Assembly (NCBI GenBank): GCA_036346405.1
Contig: CM070562.1
Location: 70,389,482-70,453,481, forward strand
Direction: 5' to 3'
Source of the DNA: Phyllostachys edulis
Taxonomy: Eukaryota > Streptophyta > Magnoliopsida > Poales > Poaceae
DNA: 64,000 nucleotides
In this document: piece by piece, positions 10,714 to 21,784 of the stretch
Numbering within the stretch: the stretch's first letter is position 1
Layout of the letters: the number at the start of each line of letters is the position of its first letter
Program-made: the position numbers and the translations under genes
Notes under the pieces: generated by a model
Seen by the model: only the letters and a program-made list of their open reading frames with translations
Databases searched by the model: none
Told to the model about the DNA's origin: nothing

Positions 10714-12219
10714 AAACTAAAATCGTGATCTTTCGGTGTCACTAAACTTCCTATATCATATTCCCCATTAGGGCTGGAAACGAGCCGAGCCAAGCCAGGC
10801 TCGGCCAAGCTCGTTTCAACAGGCGACTCGGTCCGGCTCGTTTTGAGCACGAGCCAGAAGAGCGGCTCGAGCCAGCTCGCAAGCCAGGGGAGGTTAGTCT
10901 GCTCGCGGCTTGGCTCGCTGCTCAGCTCGGCGGCTCGGAAGCGGAAAACAGCCAGAGGGCAAAAAAAAATGAGAATGAGAGAAAGGCAAAAGGCCAGGAC
11001 ACTTGATATTTAATAAAATCACAAGTTTACATGACAGAATCACAAGTTTACATCTATTCATTCAACATAATACATTTAATTCAACATAATACTTGATATT
11101 TAACAGACCAAAGTTTCCATTGTCAACATAACAGTCCATATACAATGGTCCATCCATCAATCCATCATCCATGTCAACATAACAAAACAAAAGTCTGTAC
11201 CCTGGTTGTAACATCCCATTTTTTGGGATGGTTGTTATTTGGATTTCAGTAGTGTAATTACAAAATTCTCTAGTTTCTGCCTCATTTCAAATTTCAGGTT
11301 TCGAATTTCAGCTTAAATTTTAGTTTCAATTTGAATCCTCTTTGTTGAGCCGGCCCATCTGGCCCCCCTCCTTCCCTTTCCCCTTTTTCTTTCCTTTCAA
11401 TCAGGTGGTCGAAAGCTTCTTTCCTTCGACCATGTGCCCGCTCTGTCACGCCCCCGTGCGCCTTGTCCCCACTCGGTCCCAGTTGTCGACCACCTCCTCG
11501 TAGTCGACCACCTCCTCGTTTGCGACCACCCTCTCATTGTCAACTAGCCTCGCTTGTCTACTCCCCACCTGCTCCCGTCTTTCCCCAGTCACAAAAGTCC
11601 TCGCGTATTAAATGTTGTCGTCTCCGCAGCGAGTGCGCATTAAATGCCATCACCTCCGTCGTGTCCGTTCCTCCTCTTGTCTCCTCTCCAACTTGCCCCC
11701 ATCCTCTCTCCCACCTCCCGGCCGTGAGGCCAAGCCACGCCGCCGCGAATCCCGCCGCTCCATCTTGTCACCTAGCCCCCCTCATTCCTCTATAAATTGA
11801 GCACCCGGGAGTTGCCTCCCCTGTTTTTCCCCAACTCTCCACCTTTCGCTTTTTGTTGTTGTGATTACCCGAAGCCCCGAGCTCCGAGTTCAAGTCGCCA
11901 CGCACCTCCTCTCGGTCCTCGACGCACCAACGCATTCCCTCTTCTACCCGCATCATTTTGGTATTCCAGAGCTCCTTCAGGCAATCCCCTCCCTCTGTTT
12001 CAGTTTTATTTCTCAGGAGTCGCCGCTGTTCTATTTCTCCTCTAGTCCCGGCTGACTCCTTCATCGCCGTCCTCCTTCGCCTTCGACTGTGGGCTTCCCT
12101 GCCATCATTCGCCGTCCGTCAACCTCCTCCGGCCTCTCTCTCGGTCCTAGTGAGTTTCCAGTACCCTAGTCTCTCTTGTTCTTTCGGCCAGTTTCTCCGT
12201 GCCCTGTTCGTTCTTTGTC

Positions 12220-12860
12220 CTTTCGACCACGTTGAGTAGTCGAACCTTTGCTTCTTTCGACCACGTTGAGTAGCCGAACCTTTGCTTCTTTCGACCGCAT
12301 TGAGTAGTCGAATCATTCATTCTTTCGATCACGTTGAGTAGTTGAATCCTTCCTTCTTTCGACCACTTGAGTAGTCGAATCCTTCATTCTTTCGACCACG
12401 TTGAGTAGTCGAACCTTCGCTTCTTTCTACCACGTTGAGTAGTCGAACCTTCGCTTCTTTCGACCATGTTGAGTAGTTGAACCTTTGCTTCTTTCGACCG
12501 CGTTGAGTAGTCGAACCCTTCCTTCTCTCGACCACATTGAGTAGTCGAATCCTTCCTTCTCTCGACCGCATTGAGTAGTCGAATCCTTTCTTCTCTTGAC
12601 CATGTTGAGTAGTCGAACCCTTCGCTTCTTTCGACCGCGTTGAGTAGTCGAACCTTCGCTTCTTTCAACCACGTTGAGTAGTCGAACATTTGCTTCTTTC
12701 AACCATGTTGAGTAGCCAAATCTTTCCTTCTTTCGACCAGGTAGTCAAATCCTTTCTTCGACCACGTTCTGTAGTCGAAAACTCTTTCCGACCACTCGGG
12801 TAGTCCCTCCGACCACTCGGGTAGTCAAACTCTTTCCGACCACTCGGGTAGTCCCTCCGA
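12220..12860 (+). repeat. 34-bp minisatellite inside the LTR
   Basis: About 15-16 imperfect copies of a 34-bp unit with core GACCACGTTGAGTAGTCGAA, followed by shorter units with core CCGACCACTCGGGTAGTC. Units differ mainly by C/T and A/G changes. The overlapping minus-strand open frames across it are repeat artefacts. Confidence 0.88.
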
Positions 12861-13089
12861 CCTCGTGTAGTCGGATGAGCTGTGCTCGAAACCAAAACTT
12901 CAAGGACTCCGTCTTTCCTCTGTTATAACTCCGATTACATTGTTTCTTGTCTCTATTTTTTTTGTCTAAATTCAAGATCTTGCTTTTGGCAGTAGTCCTA
13001 TTTAATTTGGAGTTCGTTTATTGGTTCTTTGGTATTTATTCTTTCTCTCTACTTGTTTGTTCCTTTTTCCGGTTCGTTCATCCGAGTAG

Positions 13090-13161
13090 ATTTCGAGGAA
13101 GCAGGAGACCCCCAGTTCAATCAAGTACAAGATCATCAAGACCCTCTTTCCTATAACCCAG
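13090..13161 (+). other. 72-nt mini-exon-like module in the gag-only gypsy LTR
   Basis: It lies between GAGTAG and GCGAGT, so AG is before it and a GC-type donor after it. With the same 2+3n+1 phase as the 63-nt modules it encodes an acidic, glutamine-rich peptide starting FEEAGDPQFNQVQDHQ. It is followed by the CTTTGAT word also seen after the modules in the other families. Confidence 0.45.
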
Positions 13162-15610
13162 GCGAGTTAATACTTTGATCATTCTGAGCCTACATTTTAC
13201 ACAAATTATATTCCTTTAAATTACCGAAACTGTATGCTTTAATTCTTTAAGCAAATGTATGTCAACTCTTAAGGTAGTTTAATGTCCACTTGTTGGTTAA
13301 TTATTTATTATCCCATCCTTTGGTAATTGAATCCCTTATTCCTTGTCACCCTAGTAACTATGTGGTAACTATACTAGTTATAGGTTGTACTTAAGCGACA
13401 TGCTAGTCTTGCTTAAGTACCGAGGCATCAAATATCCCGACCATCATCTCTTAAAAACATGAAAATAATTTGGGGCAGTTGTGGGAGGTACATGACTGCA
13501 GTGTTTGAGATAAATTGGTTTTTCCTCCTCAAAACCCCAAACTGCTAGCCTTACATCTGGGCAGATGGTATAGTGGTGGGGTGCCGTTGGTGCACGAGAA
13601 TGGTTGGTATATGGTATGAACCGCCCAGATGGTCCAAAGGACTTAATCCAGTGATGACCTCCCATCGTAAAACATGTGCAACCACAAGTCTACAAAGTGC
13701 AACTTGGCTTAGTAAATTTGTTGAACCTTGAAAGTCATCTTGTTATAGGGGTGATGGGATTGTGCAAGCACTGGATCTGTTCCGGCTTGAAGGGGACACC
13801 AAGGGGGAGGTGAGGTTGCCTGCTACGACTCATCATGGGGGTGACATCCCGCACAACTTATGGGACCCACCGCAAGCGCGGCCCATATGGGTGAGGTGAC
13901 AGAAGGGGTGAGATGAATTGAAAAGTTATTGTGACGGTCTCTCGACCACATGACTAAGGAATCGTGTGGGGGCTACAAGTTGACTATCTCTTGTGGGTAC
14001 AGTGTACAACCTCTGTAGAGTATAAATTATTCGAACAGCTGTGTCTATGGTCAAAGGCGGACATGGAAACTTTACTAGAGTTAGTTCTATTTCAAAAACC
14101 TTTGTGGGTGGTATAAAGGCTGGTCAATGTGGTTCCTGGGTGGTCGTACCCAGTGTAACCATGACCTTGTATTTTGTCCCTGGGTGGTCGTACCCAGTGT
14201 TGTGACCTGAGTGGTCGTGCCCAGTGTTGTGACCTGAGTGGTCGTACCCAGAGTTGTGAATAGTAGTCGTAGCCATATTTCAAAATAAGCATAGGTGGAG
14301 GTAATCTCTGCTGTTATTTAATATTGCATAATTACTCTCTTTATAAAATACAATTTGGTTAAAATGCTAAGTGATATGATTTTCTATTTATGATTATTGG
14401 AAAACATTGCTTTAGCAAATAAAAGAACCCAAGCCACCCTTGCTAAGCCTTGCATGTATATTAATGCATTTTGTGTGTTGGCTCGCGAACACGGAAGTTG
14501 TGCTCATTCTCACTCTTTCCCCAACCCTTCAGAACCTGCGGATCTCAGAGATTATGCATACTACGAGGACCAAGATGTCGATGGACAAGGAGATGATGAA
14601 GACCAGTCGTAGCCTCTGGTGATCGTAGCCTCTGGTGGTTGTAGCCTCCAGTGGGCGTAGTCTCAAGTATTCTGGGTTTTGCCTCAGTCTAGCTGGCTCA
14701 TCGGTACTTGCGTACGACCAGTATTGTTCATGCCTTTGGGCAATACTAGTCATACACGAGCTGCCCCAGTCGCTTGCCTGTGGAGAGGTGTGATCTCCAA
14801 CCTTTTCCTTCCGCTGTAGTTTCCATTGTTTTGTAATGTAATCAATTTGGCCTGTCCGGACCTTAATGTCAAACCCGGCCCGATGTGGTCTATGTCACTC
14901 TCTGATGTGTTGGATTAATGTATGGTTTGGTCTTACGACTTGTATGAATTGATTCAGTGATGTGTTTGTGAGTGCTATCTACTGGTCTAGGAAATAGCAC
15001 AATGCTTTCACAGAGGACTCGATTTTTGGGTCCGACAGAACTAGTATCAGAGCATACGACTATAGGAGTCTTAGTTAGATTGGTCGAGCCTAAGGACTTG
15101 AGTCTTATTTTCGAAAACTAAGGAAAAAGCTTTGACAAAGATATAGCGTACTTATTGCCCCTTCTCATCACTCCTAGTTCTAAACTCACATCTACCTTCG
15201 TTGAGTTTTCTGACTCTCTCTTGTTCAAAATTGTAGCTGGTCGTGCCGTCGTCCGTTGGCCATGGGACCCTTGCTCTCTCGAAGGAGACTTCGACCTCAA
15301 TATCTTCATTATCGTGTTGGAGTAGTCGGTCTCGTCTAGGATAGCTAGCCGTGCTTGCTAGGCAGTCTTGTGGGCTGCAAGTACCTTACCCCTCCTATAG
15401 ACGTTGTGGTTTGTATCTTGTGTCATTGCTTATATGCTATGTTTCAGAAGTCATGTAACACTTAACCCCCTAATATAATGCAGCCATCCAAGGCTTTGTT
15501 TGGTTTGTGATCGTTTTCCTCGTTTGGTCAAGCTCTTCTGTTGTGCTCTAGAGGGCCTTTAAACCCTCATATACCTTCCCTCTAGCTCTCAGCCTTAGCA
15601 TTCCTTCAGG

Positions 15611-16944
15611 ATGCCGCCTCGAAGAGCCGCCGCCCCAGCCCGTGGTGCCTTTGCAGCAGATCGTGGTCGTGGTTGTGGACGAGGTCTCCCTTCCCCGCCG
15701 CCAGCAAACCCAACAATGGCACAAGTCATGTTCCAGCAGATGCAGATTCTCCAAGCTTTGCTAACCAGTCAGCAGACCGGAGCAGCTGGTCATAACTCTA
15801 AGCTGGCAGACTTCATCAGAACAAGACCCCTTACCTTCGCTATGGCAAGTGAACCCCTGGAAGCCGAAAACTGGCTCAGAGATACTAAGAAGAAGCTGCG
15901 ACTAGCCCAATGCTTAGAAGAAGACAAGGTGGACTTTGCCATCCACCAGCTAAAAGGAGCCGCCGCTGCATGGTGGGAGAACTACCTCGTTGCCCGAGGC
16001 GGTGAAAGTGCAGAAGAAGAAGAAGAAGAAGAAGAAGAAGAAGAAGAAGAAGAAGAAGAAGAAGAAGGAGAAGTAGAAGCAGCAGCATCGACGGCTGGAG
16101 TTTCACAAGACCCCGCTGCTGTTGTAGAAGCAATTGCTGAAGAGCAGCTAGATGGGATTGAACCAAGCATGGCGGTCAATCCTCGAATCAATTCAAGATC
16201 TTCCAGAACCAATTTCAGTACCAGTACGATGAGATTGAAGAAGAATGAGTTCAGAGCTCTCAAGCAGGGTCACCTGTCATTCAACGAATACCTGACGAAG
16301 TTCAACTAACTTGCCCGCCACGCTCCCAATGACGTAGCTGATGAAGAGGAAAAGATCGACCGCTTCGTGGAGGGAATGTGTGAAGACATGAGGGTCCAGC
16401 TTATCCTCCATGATTTCCCCAGCTTCCATCACCTGGTCAACAAGTCTCTAGTGTTGAAAAACGAGAAAAAGACTGTGGAAGTCAGCCACAAAAGGAATAT
16501 GGCATTTCAGAGGCCCCAAGGTAGCTTTCCGCAAGAGTCAGCATTTCAGGGTAGCTCATCCTTCAGGCCAATTGTAGTCCCACCACCAAGAGCTCCAGTT
16601 TTAGCTCATGCTCAAGCTCCAGCCTCGCGTCCCGGTGAGGATGGTTTCTACACCCTTCACCCCGCCGGACAGCCTGTAGCAGCCAACCAGATAGCTCATC
16701 TTTGCTGTTACAATTGTGGGGAAAAGGATATTTTGCCAACAAGTGCCCTCAACAAGTCACCTCGGTGAAGAACAACTTGAGAGCCACACCAGCTCAAGGC
16801 CAAACTTCAGCTCCAAGCAAAAGCCATCAAACCTCGCAGGCATCCAGAGCCGCTGCCACGCTGAATCAGGGCCGCGTGAACCTTGTCGCCGCCAATCAAG
16901 TCCAAGCCGCTTCAGGAGTAATGGGAGGTATGTTCTCTGTCTAA
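15611..16944 (+). pseudogene. Gag of the gag-only gypsy element
   Basis: The ATG at 15611 begins MPPRRAAAPARGAFAADRGRG and the retrotransposon gag region follows (LADFIRTRPLTFAM, EAENWLRDTKKKL, QLKGAAAAWWENY). A GAA run at 16012-16067 puts about 19 consecutive Glu into the protein. A TAA at 16307-16309 stops the frame where relatives read Gln (CAA to TAA would explain it), and the same frame resumes to 16768. A one-base deletion near 16727 shifts the frame inside the zinc knuckle (CYNCGEKGYFANKC in the neighbouring frame). The reading then ends at GVMGGMFSV, the normal gag end, 50 bp before the polypurine tract. Confidence 0.85.
16012..16067 (+). repeat. (GAA)n microsatellite within gag
   Basis: About 18 uninterrupted GAA triplets coding for a Glu run. 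On the other strand it gives a meaningless poly-Leu or poly-Ser frame. Confidence 0.95.
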
Positions 16945-16957
16945 ACTAAGTAGCTCA

Positions 16958-16996
16958 AATCTCGGGGTCGAGATTCCGTTTAAGGAGGGTAGGATT
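16958..16996 (+). promoter_or_regulatory. Hairpin plus polypurine tract before the 3' LTR
   Basis: AATCTCG and CGAGATT (16958-16964 and 16969-16975) can pair around a GGGT loop, and the polypurine tract AAGGAGGGTAGGATT follows. The tract primes plus-strand DNA synthesis in LTR elements. The same hairpin is found next to the chromovirus polypurine tract (25392-25429). Confidence 0.6.
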
Positions 16997-18091
16997 TGTA
17001 ACATCCCATTTTTCGGGATGGTTGTTATTTGGATTTCAGTAGTGTAATTGCAAAATTCTCTAGTTTCTACCTTATTTCAAATTTCGGGTTTCGAATTTCA
17101 GCTTAAATTTCAGTTTCAATTTGAATCCTCTCTGTTGAGCTGGCCCATCTGGCCCCCGTCCTTCCCTTTCCCCTTTTTCTTTTCTTTTAATCAGGTGGTT
17201 GAAAGCTTCTTTCCTTCGACCACGTGCCCTTGTGTGCCTTGTCCCCACCCGGTCCCAGTTGTTGACCACCTCCTTGTAGTCGACCACCTCCTCGTTGGCG
17301 ACCACCTCGTTGTCGACCACCACCTCGTTTGTGACCACTCTCTCGTTGTCAACCAGCCCCGCTTGTCTCCTCCCCACCTACTCCCGTCTTTCCCACGTCG
17401 TAAAAGTCCTCGCGCATTAAATGTCATCATATCCACAGCGAGTGTGCATTAAATGCCATCACCTCCATCGTGCCTGTTCCCTCTCTTGTCTCCTCCCCCA
17501 CCTGCCGGCCGTGCAGCCAAGCCACACCGCCGTGAATCCCGCCACTCCATCATGTCGCCTAGTCCCCCTCCTTCCTCTATAAATGGAACACCCGGGAGCC
17601 CTTTTGCCTCCCTTGTTTTCCTCTAACTCTCCACCTTTCGCTTTCTATTGTTGTGATTGCCCGAAGCCCTAAGCTTTGAGTTCATGCTGCTGCGCACCTC
17701 CTCTCGGTCCTCGATGCACCAGTGCAGCCCCTCTTCGACCCACGTCATTTTGGTATTCCAGAGCTCCTTGAGGCAATCCCCTCACTCTGTTTCAGTTTTG
17801 TTTCTCAGGAGCCGCCGCTGTTTCGTTTTTGCTCTAGTTCCGGCTGACTCCTTCATCGCCGTTGAGTAGTCGAATCCTTCCGCTGTTTTGTAATGTAATC
17901 AATTTGGCCTGTCCAACCCTTAATGTATAACCCGACCCGATGTGGTCTATGTCACTCTGATGTGTTGGATTAATGTATGGTTTGGTCTTACGACTTGTAT
18001 GAATTGATTCAGTGATGTGTCCGTGAGTGCTATCTACTGATCTAGGGAATAGCACAGTGCTTTCACAGATGACTCGATTTTGGGTCCGACA
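16997..18091 (+). repeat. 3' LTR of the gag-only gypsy element, 2.7 kb shorter than its partner
   Basis: It matches the 5' LTR from 11207 to about 12070 and again from about 14807 to 15037. The middle is missing. The join at about 17861-17885 keeps one fragment of the 34-bp minisatellite (TTGAGTAGTCGAATCC), so at least two deletions or a deletion with filler are needed. Confidence 0.88.
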
Positions 18092-18400
18092 CTGGTCCAC
18101 CCATCACAATTCACAAGATAGTCCATCCATCATCCATCATCCATCATCCATGTCCTTGTCAACATAATAGATTAACAGTCCATAACAAGACATAACAAGA
18201 CAATGGTCCATCCATCATCCATGTCATTGTCACCATAACAGTCCATAACAAGACAATGGTCCATCCATCATCCATGTCATTGTCAACATAACAGATTAAC
18301 AGTCCATAACAAAACATAACAAGACAATGGTCCATCCATCATCCATGTCATTGTCAACATAACAGATTAATAGTCCATATACAATAACAGATTAGTGGTC
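18092..18400. repeat. Minisatellite in the hAT 3' region
   Basis: About four head-to-tail copies of a 55-75 bp unit built from GTCCATCCATCATCCATG, TTGTCAACATAACAG and TCCATAACAAGACAATG. Related units also occur at about 11110-11206, so the array was split by the gag-only gypsy element. Confidence 0.75.
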
Positions 18401-18615
18401 TGTCCCCAACAACAAAATCAGCTTCGAGCACTCTGCCATCCTTTAGCTTTGTTTCTGCCTTTGTTTTTGTAGTGACCTGGTAAGTGGAAACAAAGCAAAG
18501 CATGCAAGCATTTGCAAATTATATTTGTTTGTGCAGTTACAATCCATCTTACAGAACATTGTATATTGGTTATGCACCAATGAGGTAAAAGAGCACTTAG
18601 AGGTAGTAGCACTCA

Positions 18616-19522
18616 CTAGTTGCTCTCTACGATGCTTTGAGGAAATAGAATGGTTTCAACATCATCCTCATCATCTTCTTCCTTAAAACAGCAATAATAA
18701 TAGAGTTAGCCATGATATGAACAAAAAAGATTAGAAAAGACATTAAAGTATGCAAGAACCTACCACAAATATAGGAGGTTTCATGTCATCAAGTGCACCT
18801 CTTATCCAACTAGAGGCACACACCAAATACTGAACCATAGCCAGACGTAGAGAACTCCGATAGTCATCTAGTACTCTACCTCCAGCATTGAAAGTTGATT
18901 ATGAAGATACACTGCTAGCTGGTAAAGTCAAGAAATTCTTAGCCATCTTTGACACTACCGGGAATCTATGTGCATTCAAATTCCACCACTCAAGCAATTT
19001 GAAGCCCTTGTTATATAAACTCTCATTCGCTTCATCTAGATAGATAAGTAACTTTGACTTTGAAGGCTCGGTAGAAGTGGAACGCAAGAATGACTTAAAC
19101 TGAGATGAGACTGAGGATAAAGAGTTGCTTGTACCCATAGCTGAAGAGGAGGTTGCATCACCTCTACTAGCTACCTTGTTGTGCCGATGATCCATCTCGA
19201 ACTATGAATACAAATCTTCGCTCGATGGCTGCCATTGGTAATTTGCATCCGTGTCGACATAACACACTAAAGCGTCCTTATAAGCAATGCAGGCTGACAA
19301 CATTTTGTACTTGAAACTCCATCGTGTAGACACATCAAGGCTCAACCCAGGACCAATTTGCAAAGCAGGTGATGAACAAATTTGTAAAAATTTGTGCATA
19401 CGAGAAGGAGACTTCGTTATATGACTATTTCCCTGAGCTTGTTTATCAAAGGTGTTAACGGTAATAGGCCATCATTTACGACCAAGTTCACTATATGACA
19501 ACCACATCGAACATGAAAATAC
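18616..19522 (-). pseudogene. hAT transposase, C-terminal part
   Basis: It contains SLDVSTRWSFKYKMLSACIAY and, further on, LLIYLDEANES...LLEWWNLN and FPVVSKMAKNFLTLPASSVSS, the hAT C-terminal dimerisation domain. In-frame stops occur at 19202-19204 and 18899-18901. The second falls where family members usually have Glu after SVSS, and translation continues past it as STFNAGGRVLDDY. A GTAGGT donor near 18762 and an acceptor near 18683 suggest a last short acidic exon ending at TAG 18616-18618. The stretch between CYVDTD and the dimerisation domain is shorter than usual, suggesting an internal deletion. Confidence 0.75.
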
Positions 19523-21070
19523 TGTTGGAAATTTGCCCTAGAGGCAATCATAGAGATGATTATATTTCATTATGTTCATGACATTGGATAATATGTTATC
19601 TTGTTCCTAGAATAATATTGTTAATATTTATTATCAAGTATGTGACTTGGTCGTGAAACTATATATTTCTACGATAGTTATTCTTATACGTTCCCTGGTC
19701 GGAAACATATGAGGACACATATGAATAGACTAGCATATGTATTGGTTGATGACTATGTTTCACGAGTCATAGATATGGAGATATCAAACCAATAATATGG
19801 ACACATGTTGGAGAACATGATTTGGATTAGACCCACCTTGAGATACTATTGAGATTGTTATGATTCTATGTGTCGTTAGTTGGTCTCAAGCAATGATGAT
19901 GTATAATCCTTAGACCTGAGATCAGCATGGTTTCCTACATGTGTAATAGCACTCTTAGGGGTTGCCAAACGCTATACCGTGAATCGGGCGATTATAAAGG
20001 TAGCTTTGGGTATGCTATGAAACATGGAGAGGAATGTGACTGGTCGGATATGGATTTGCCCTCCTAACATAACAGAGAGATGTCTCGGGCCCCTCGTTGT
20101 GATCGGATAAAGAAAGTGCATGGCCATGCCACTAGTAGTCGAAGTGTTCGACCACGAGAGTTATCCGACACTCGACGAGAAAGAATTGAACAGTCCATGG
20201 ATGACACATCATCTCACCGGAGTTCAACCGGACATCGTGAGGCAAAGGAGTATACACGTAGTAGGTCGCTTAGTTCGAGCGATTCGGATTGGTCGATATC
20301 TGATACGAGCTGGTCGTGAGATCGGTCGAACGTAGTCACAGAGTGGTCGTAAGCAATTACGAACTGGTCGTGACCAAATACGTACTGGTCGTAAGTTATG
20401 AGGACCTGGTCGTAGATCATATTGCATTAAGGTTCGTCCGATATAATTTGTGTGTATTCGGGAATCGATATGTTCTGCTAGGAGCCGATACGACTCGTGA
20501 TTGGAAATGGTTTCCGAGTCACAACTGAACTACACATGAACCTACAGGGTCACACACTTAACGGGTTGGAACAAACCAGTACGAATACGATTCGTAAACG
20601 TGTTCGGATAAGATCCGTCACGAGCACTATATAAGAAGATACATGAGGCTGTTGGGAGGACGTGAAAAAACACGACCAAAACCCTAGCCGCCATCTTCCT
20701 GAGAGCTCGCCGTGTGACTTGGTGCTAGCACACGGCGTATGGTTGTTCCTCGCCTCGGGCGTGTGGATACCGTAGAGGCGCGTTACTACGATTGTTGCGC
20801 TTGGAGGACGATCCGCGATCTTCACGAGGAACGGCAGAGGTTCTTGGGAGGAGACGATCGACTCGACTACTACATCGACTTGCTGGACGTTGGACAATCG
20901 ACTCGACCACTACATCGACGCGCTCTTCGTTGGACCAGGCTGCTCCAACCCTTCTTCCGCTGCTCTGCGCGTCTGGTGGTAACGATCTGTGATCATCTAC
21001 TTGCTTGGCTTCCTGGTCTACGTGGTAGATTTTTGTTTGTAGCTATCGTAGCCTACCCCGCAACCCAACA
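19523..21070 (+). repeat. Copia solo LTR, BARE/Angela/RIRE1-like
   Basis: It starts TGTTGGAAATTTGCCCTAG, the hallmark start of BARE/Angela/RIRE1 LTRs, and ends CAACCCAACA. Exact 5-bp duplications AATAC lie at 19518-19522 and 21071-21075. Its length of 1548 bp fits the RIRE1 LTR as I remember it. It has no internal domain. It includes GGTCGT-containing repeats near 20320-20420 and interrupts the hAT transposase. Confidence 0.85.
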
Positions 21071-21784
21071 AATACTTGGCAATGAAACGAGTTGATCCTC
21101 TAGTAGCAAACTTGGCCATTAAACTACGTACAGCAGTAGTATTTGAGGCAGTATTATCAAGAGTAAGTGTGATAATCTTATCCTCTATCTTCCATTCAGA
21201 AATGCAATCAAAGACAGCCTGAGCTATGACAACCCCGCTGTGTGGAGGATCCAACTCAATAAAGTTCAGCACACAACATTGCATAACCCAATTTTTATCT
21301 ATGTAATGTGCTACCAAACTCATGTAGCAAAGGTTTTAGTTAGAGGTCCACAAATCACAAGTTAAACTTATATGAGAGACACTTTTGAGACACTTCCTAA
21401 GGACTTCCCTCTCTGACTTATAAATCTTGATGCATTCACTTCTTATCATCTTTCTACCGATGGATTGATATGATGGATTTAAATAACGCATCAAAACATT
21501 AAACCAAGTGTATTCGACCATCCTAAAAGGATACTTATGGAAAATTATCATCTTAGCAATGATTCGACGAGTTTCATCTTGATCATATTCCCTAGGAGTA
21601 GCGATAACAGGTAAACTAGTCTCACCTGCCATGGCAGGACCAAAGTTGAGATTAGCTTGAGCCTAGCTTGAGCCTTCATCTTTGCCACCTTGTTCTGATA
21701 TGGTGTGCACTTTGGTATGTGCCTCATCAGATGTGAAGTAGCTCCCTCTTGCTTGTAAGACATGAGTTTGTAGCAAAACCTGCA
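21071..21784 (-). pseudogene. hAT transposase, middle part
   Basis: Read from 21784 down, this begins FCYKLMSYKQEGATSHL, completing the BED zinc finger, with RHIPKC for the second metal pair. It continues through the conserved region ending SLTCDLWTSN and the part with HYIDKNWVMQCCVLNF and ITLDNTASN. These are the N-terminal DNA-binding finger and the RNase-H-like catalytic fold with its Asp-containing strands. Frameshifts lie near 21640 and 21330. The segment ends at the target duplication AATAC of the copia solo LTR. Confidence 0.75.

Larger units (their letters stand above)
11207..15037 (+). repeat. 5' LTR of the gag-only gypsy element (3.8 kb)
   Basis: It contains, in order, a GTCGACCACC-rich stretch, a TATA-like CTATAAATTGAG at about 11788, a 34-bp minisatellite at about 12220-12760, a 72-nt mini-exon-like module at 13090-13161, and CCCAGTGTTGTGACCTGAGTGGTCGT repeats in shorter pieces near 14140-14270. 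The 3' LTR lacks most of this interior. Confidence 0.88.
11207..18091 (+). mobile_element. Gag-only Ty3/gypsy LTR retrotransposon
   Basis: The LTRs at 11207-15037 and 16997-18091 both start TGTAACATCCC and end GGGTCCGACA. The element has an exact 5-bp duplication CTGGT at 11202-11206 and 18092-18096. A primer site resembling initiator tRNA-Met (TAGTATCAGAGC, 15042-15053) follows the 5' LTR. A polypurine tract (AAGGAGGGTAGGATT, 16982-16996) precedes the 3' LTR. The interior has one gag gene that ends at the usual gag/protease border; protease, reverse transcriptase, RNase H and integrase are missing. Its gag and the sequence next to the polypurine tract resemble the chromovirus at 21785-34326, a possible source of enzymes. 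Confidence 0.9.

Noticed and set aside
12119..12975. Many overlapping minus-strand frames with repeated peptide units, or a CRISPR-like array
   Set aside because: They arise from a 34-bp tandem repeat in an LTR. There are no spacers of unique sequence and the DNA is from a plant.
15885..16263. Minus-strand frames with long Leu or Ser runs
   Set aside because: They are translations of the (GAA)n microsatellite inside the plus-strand gag.
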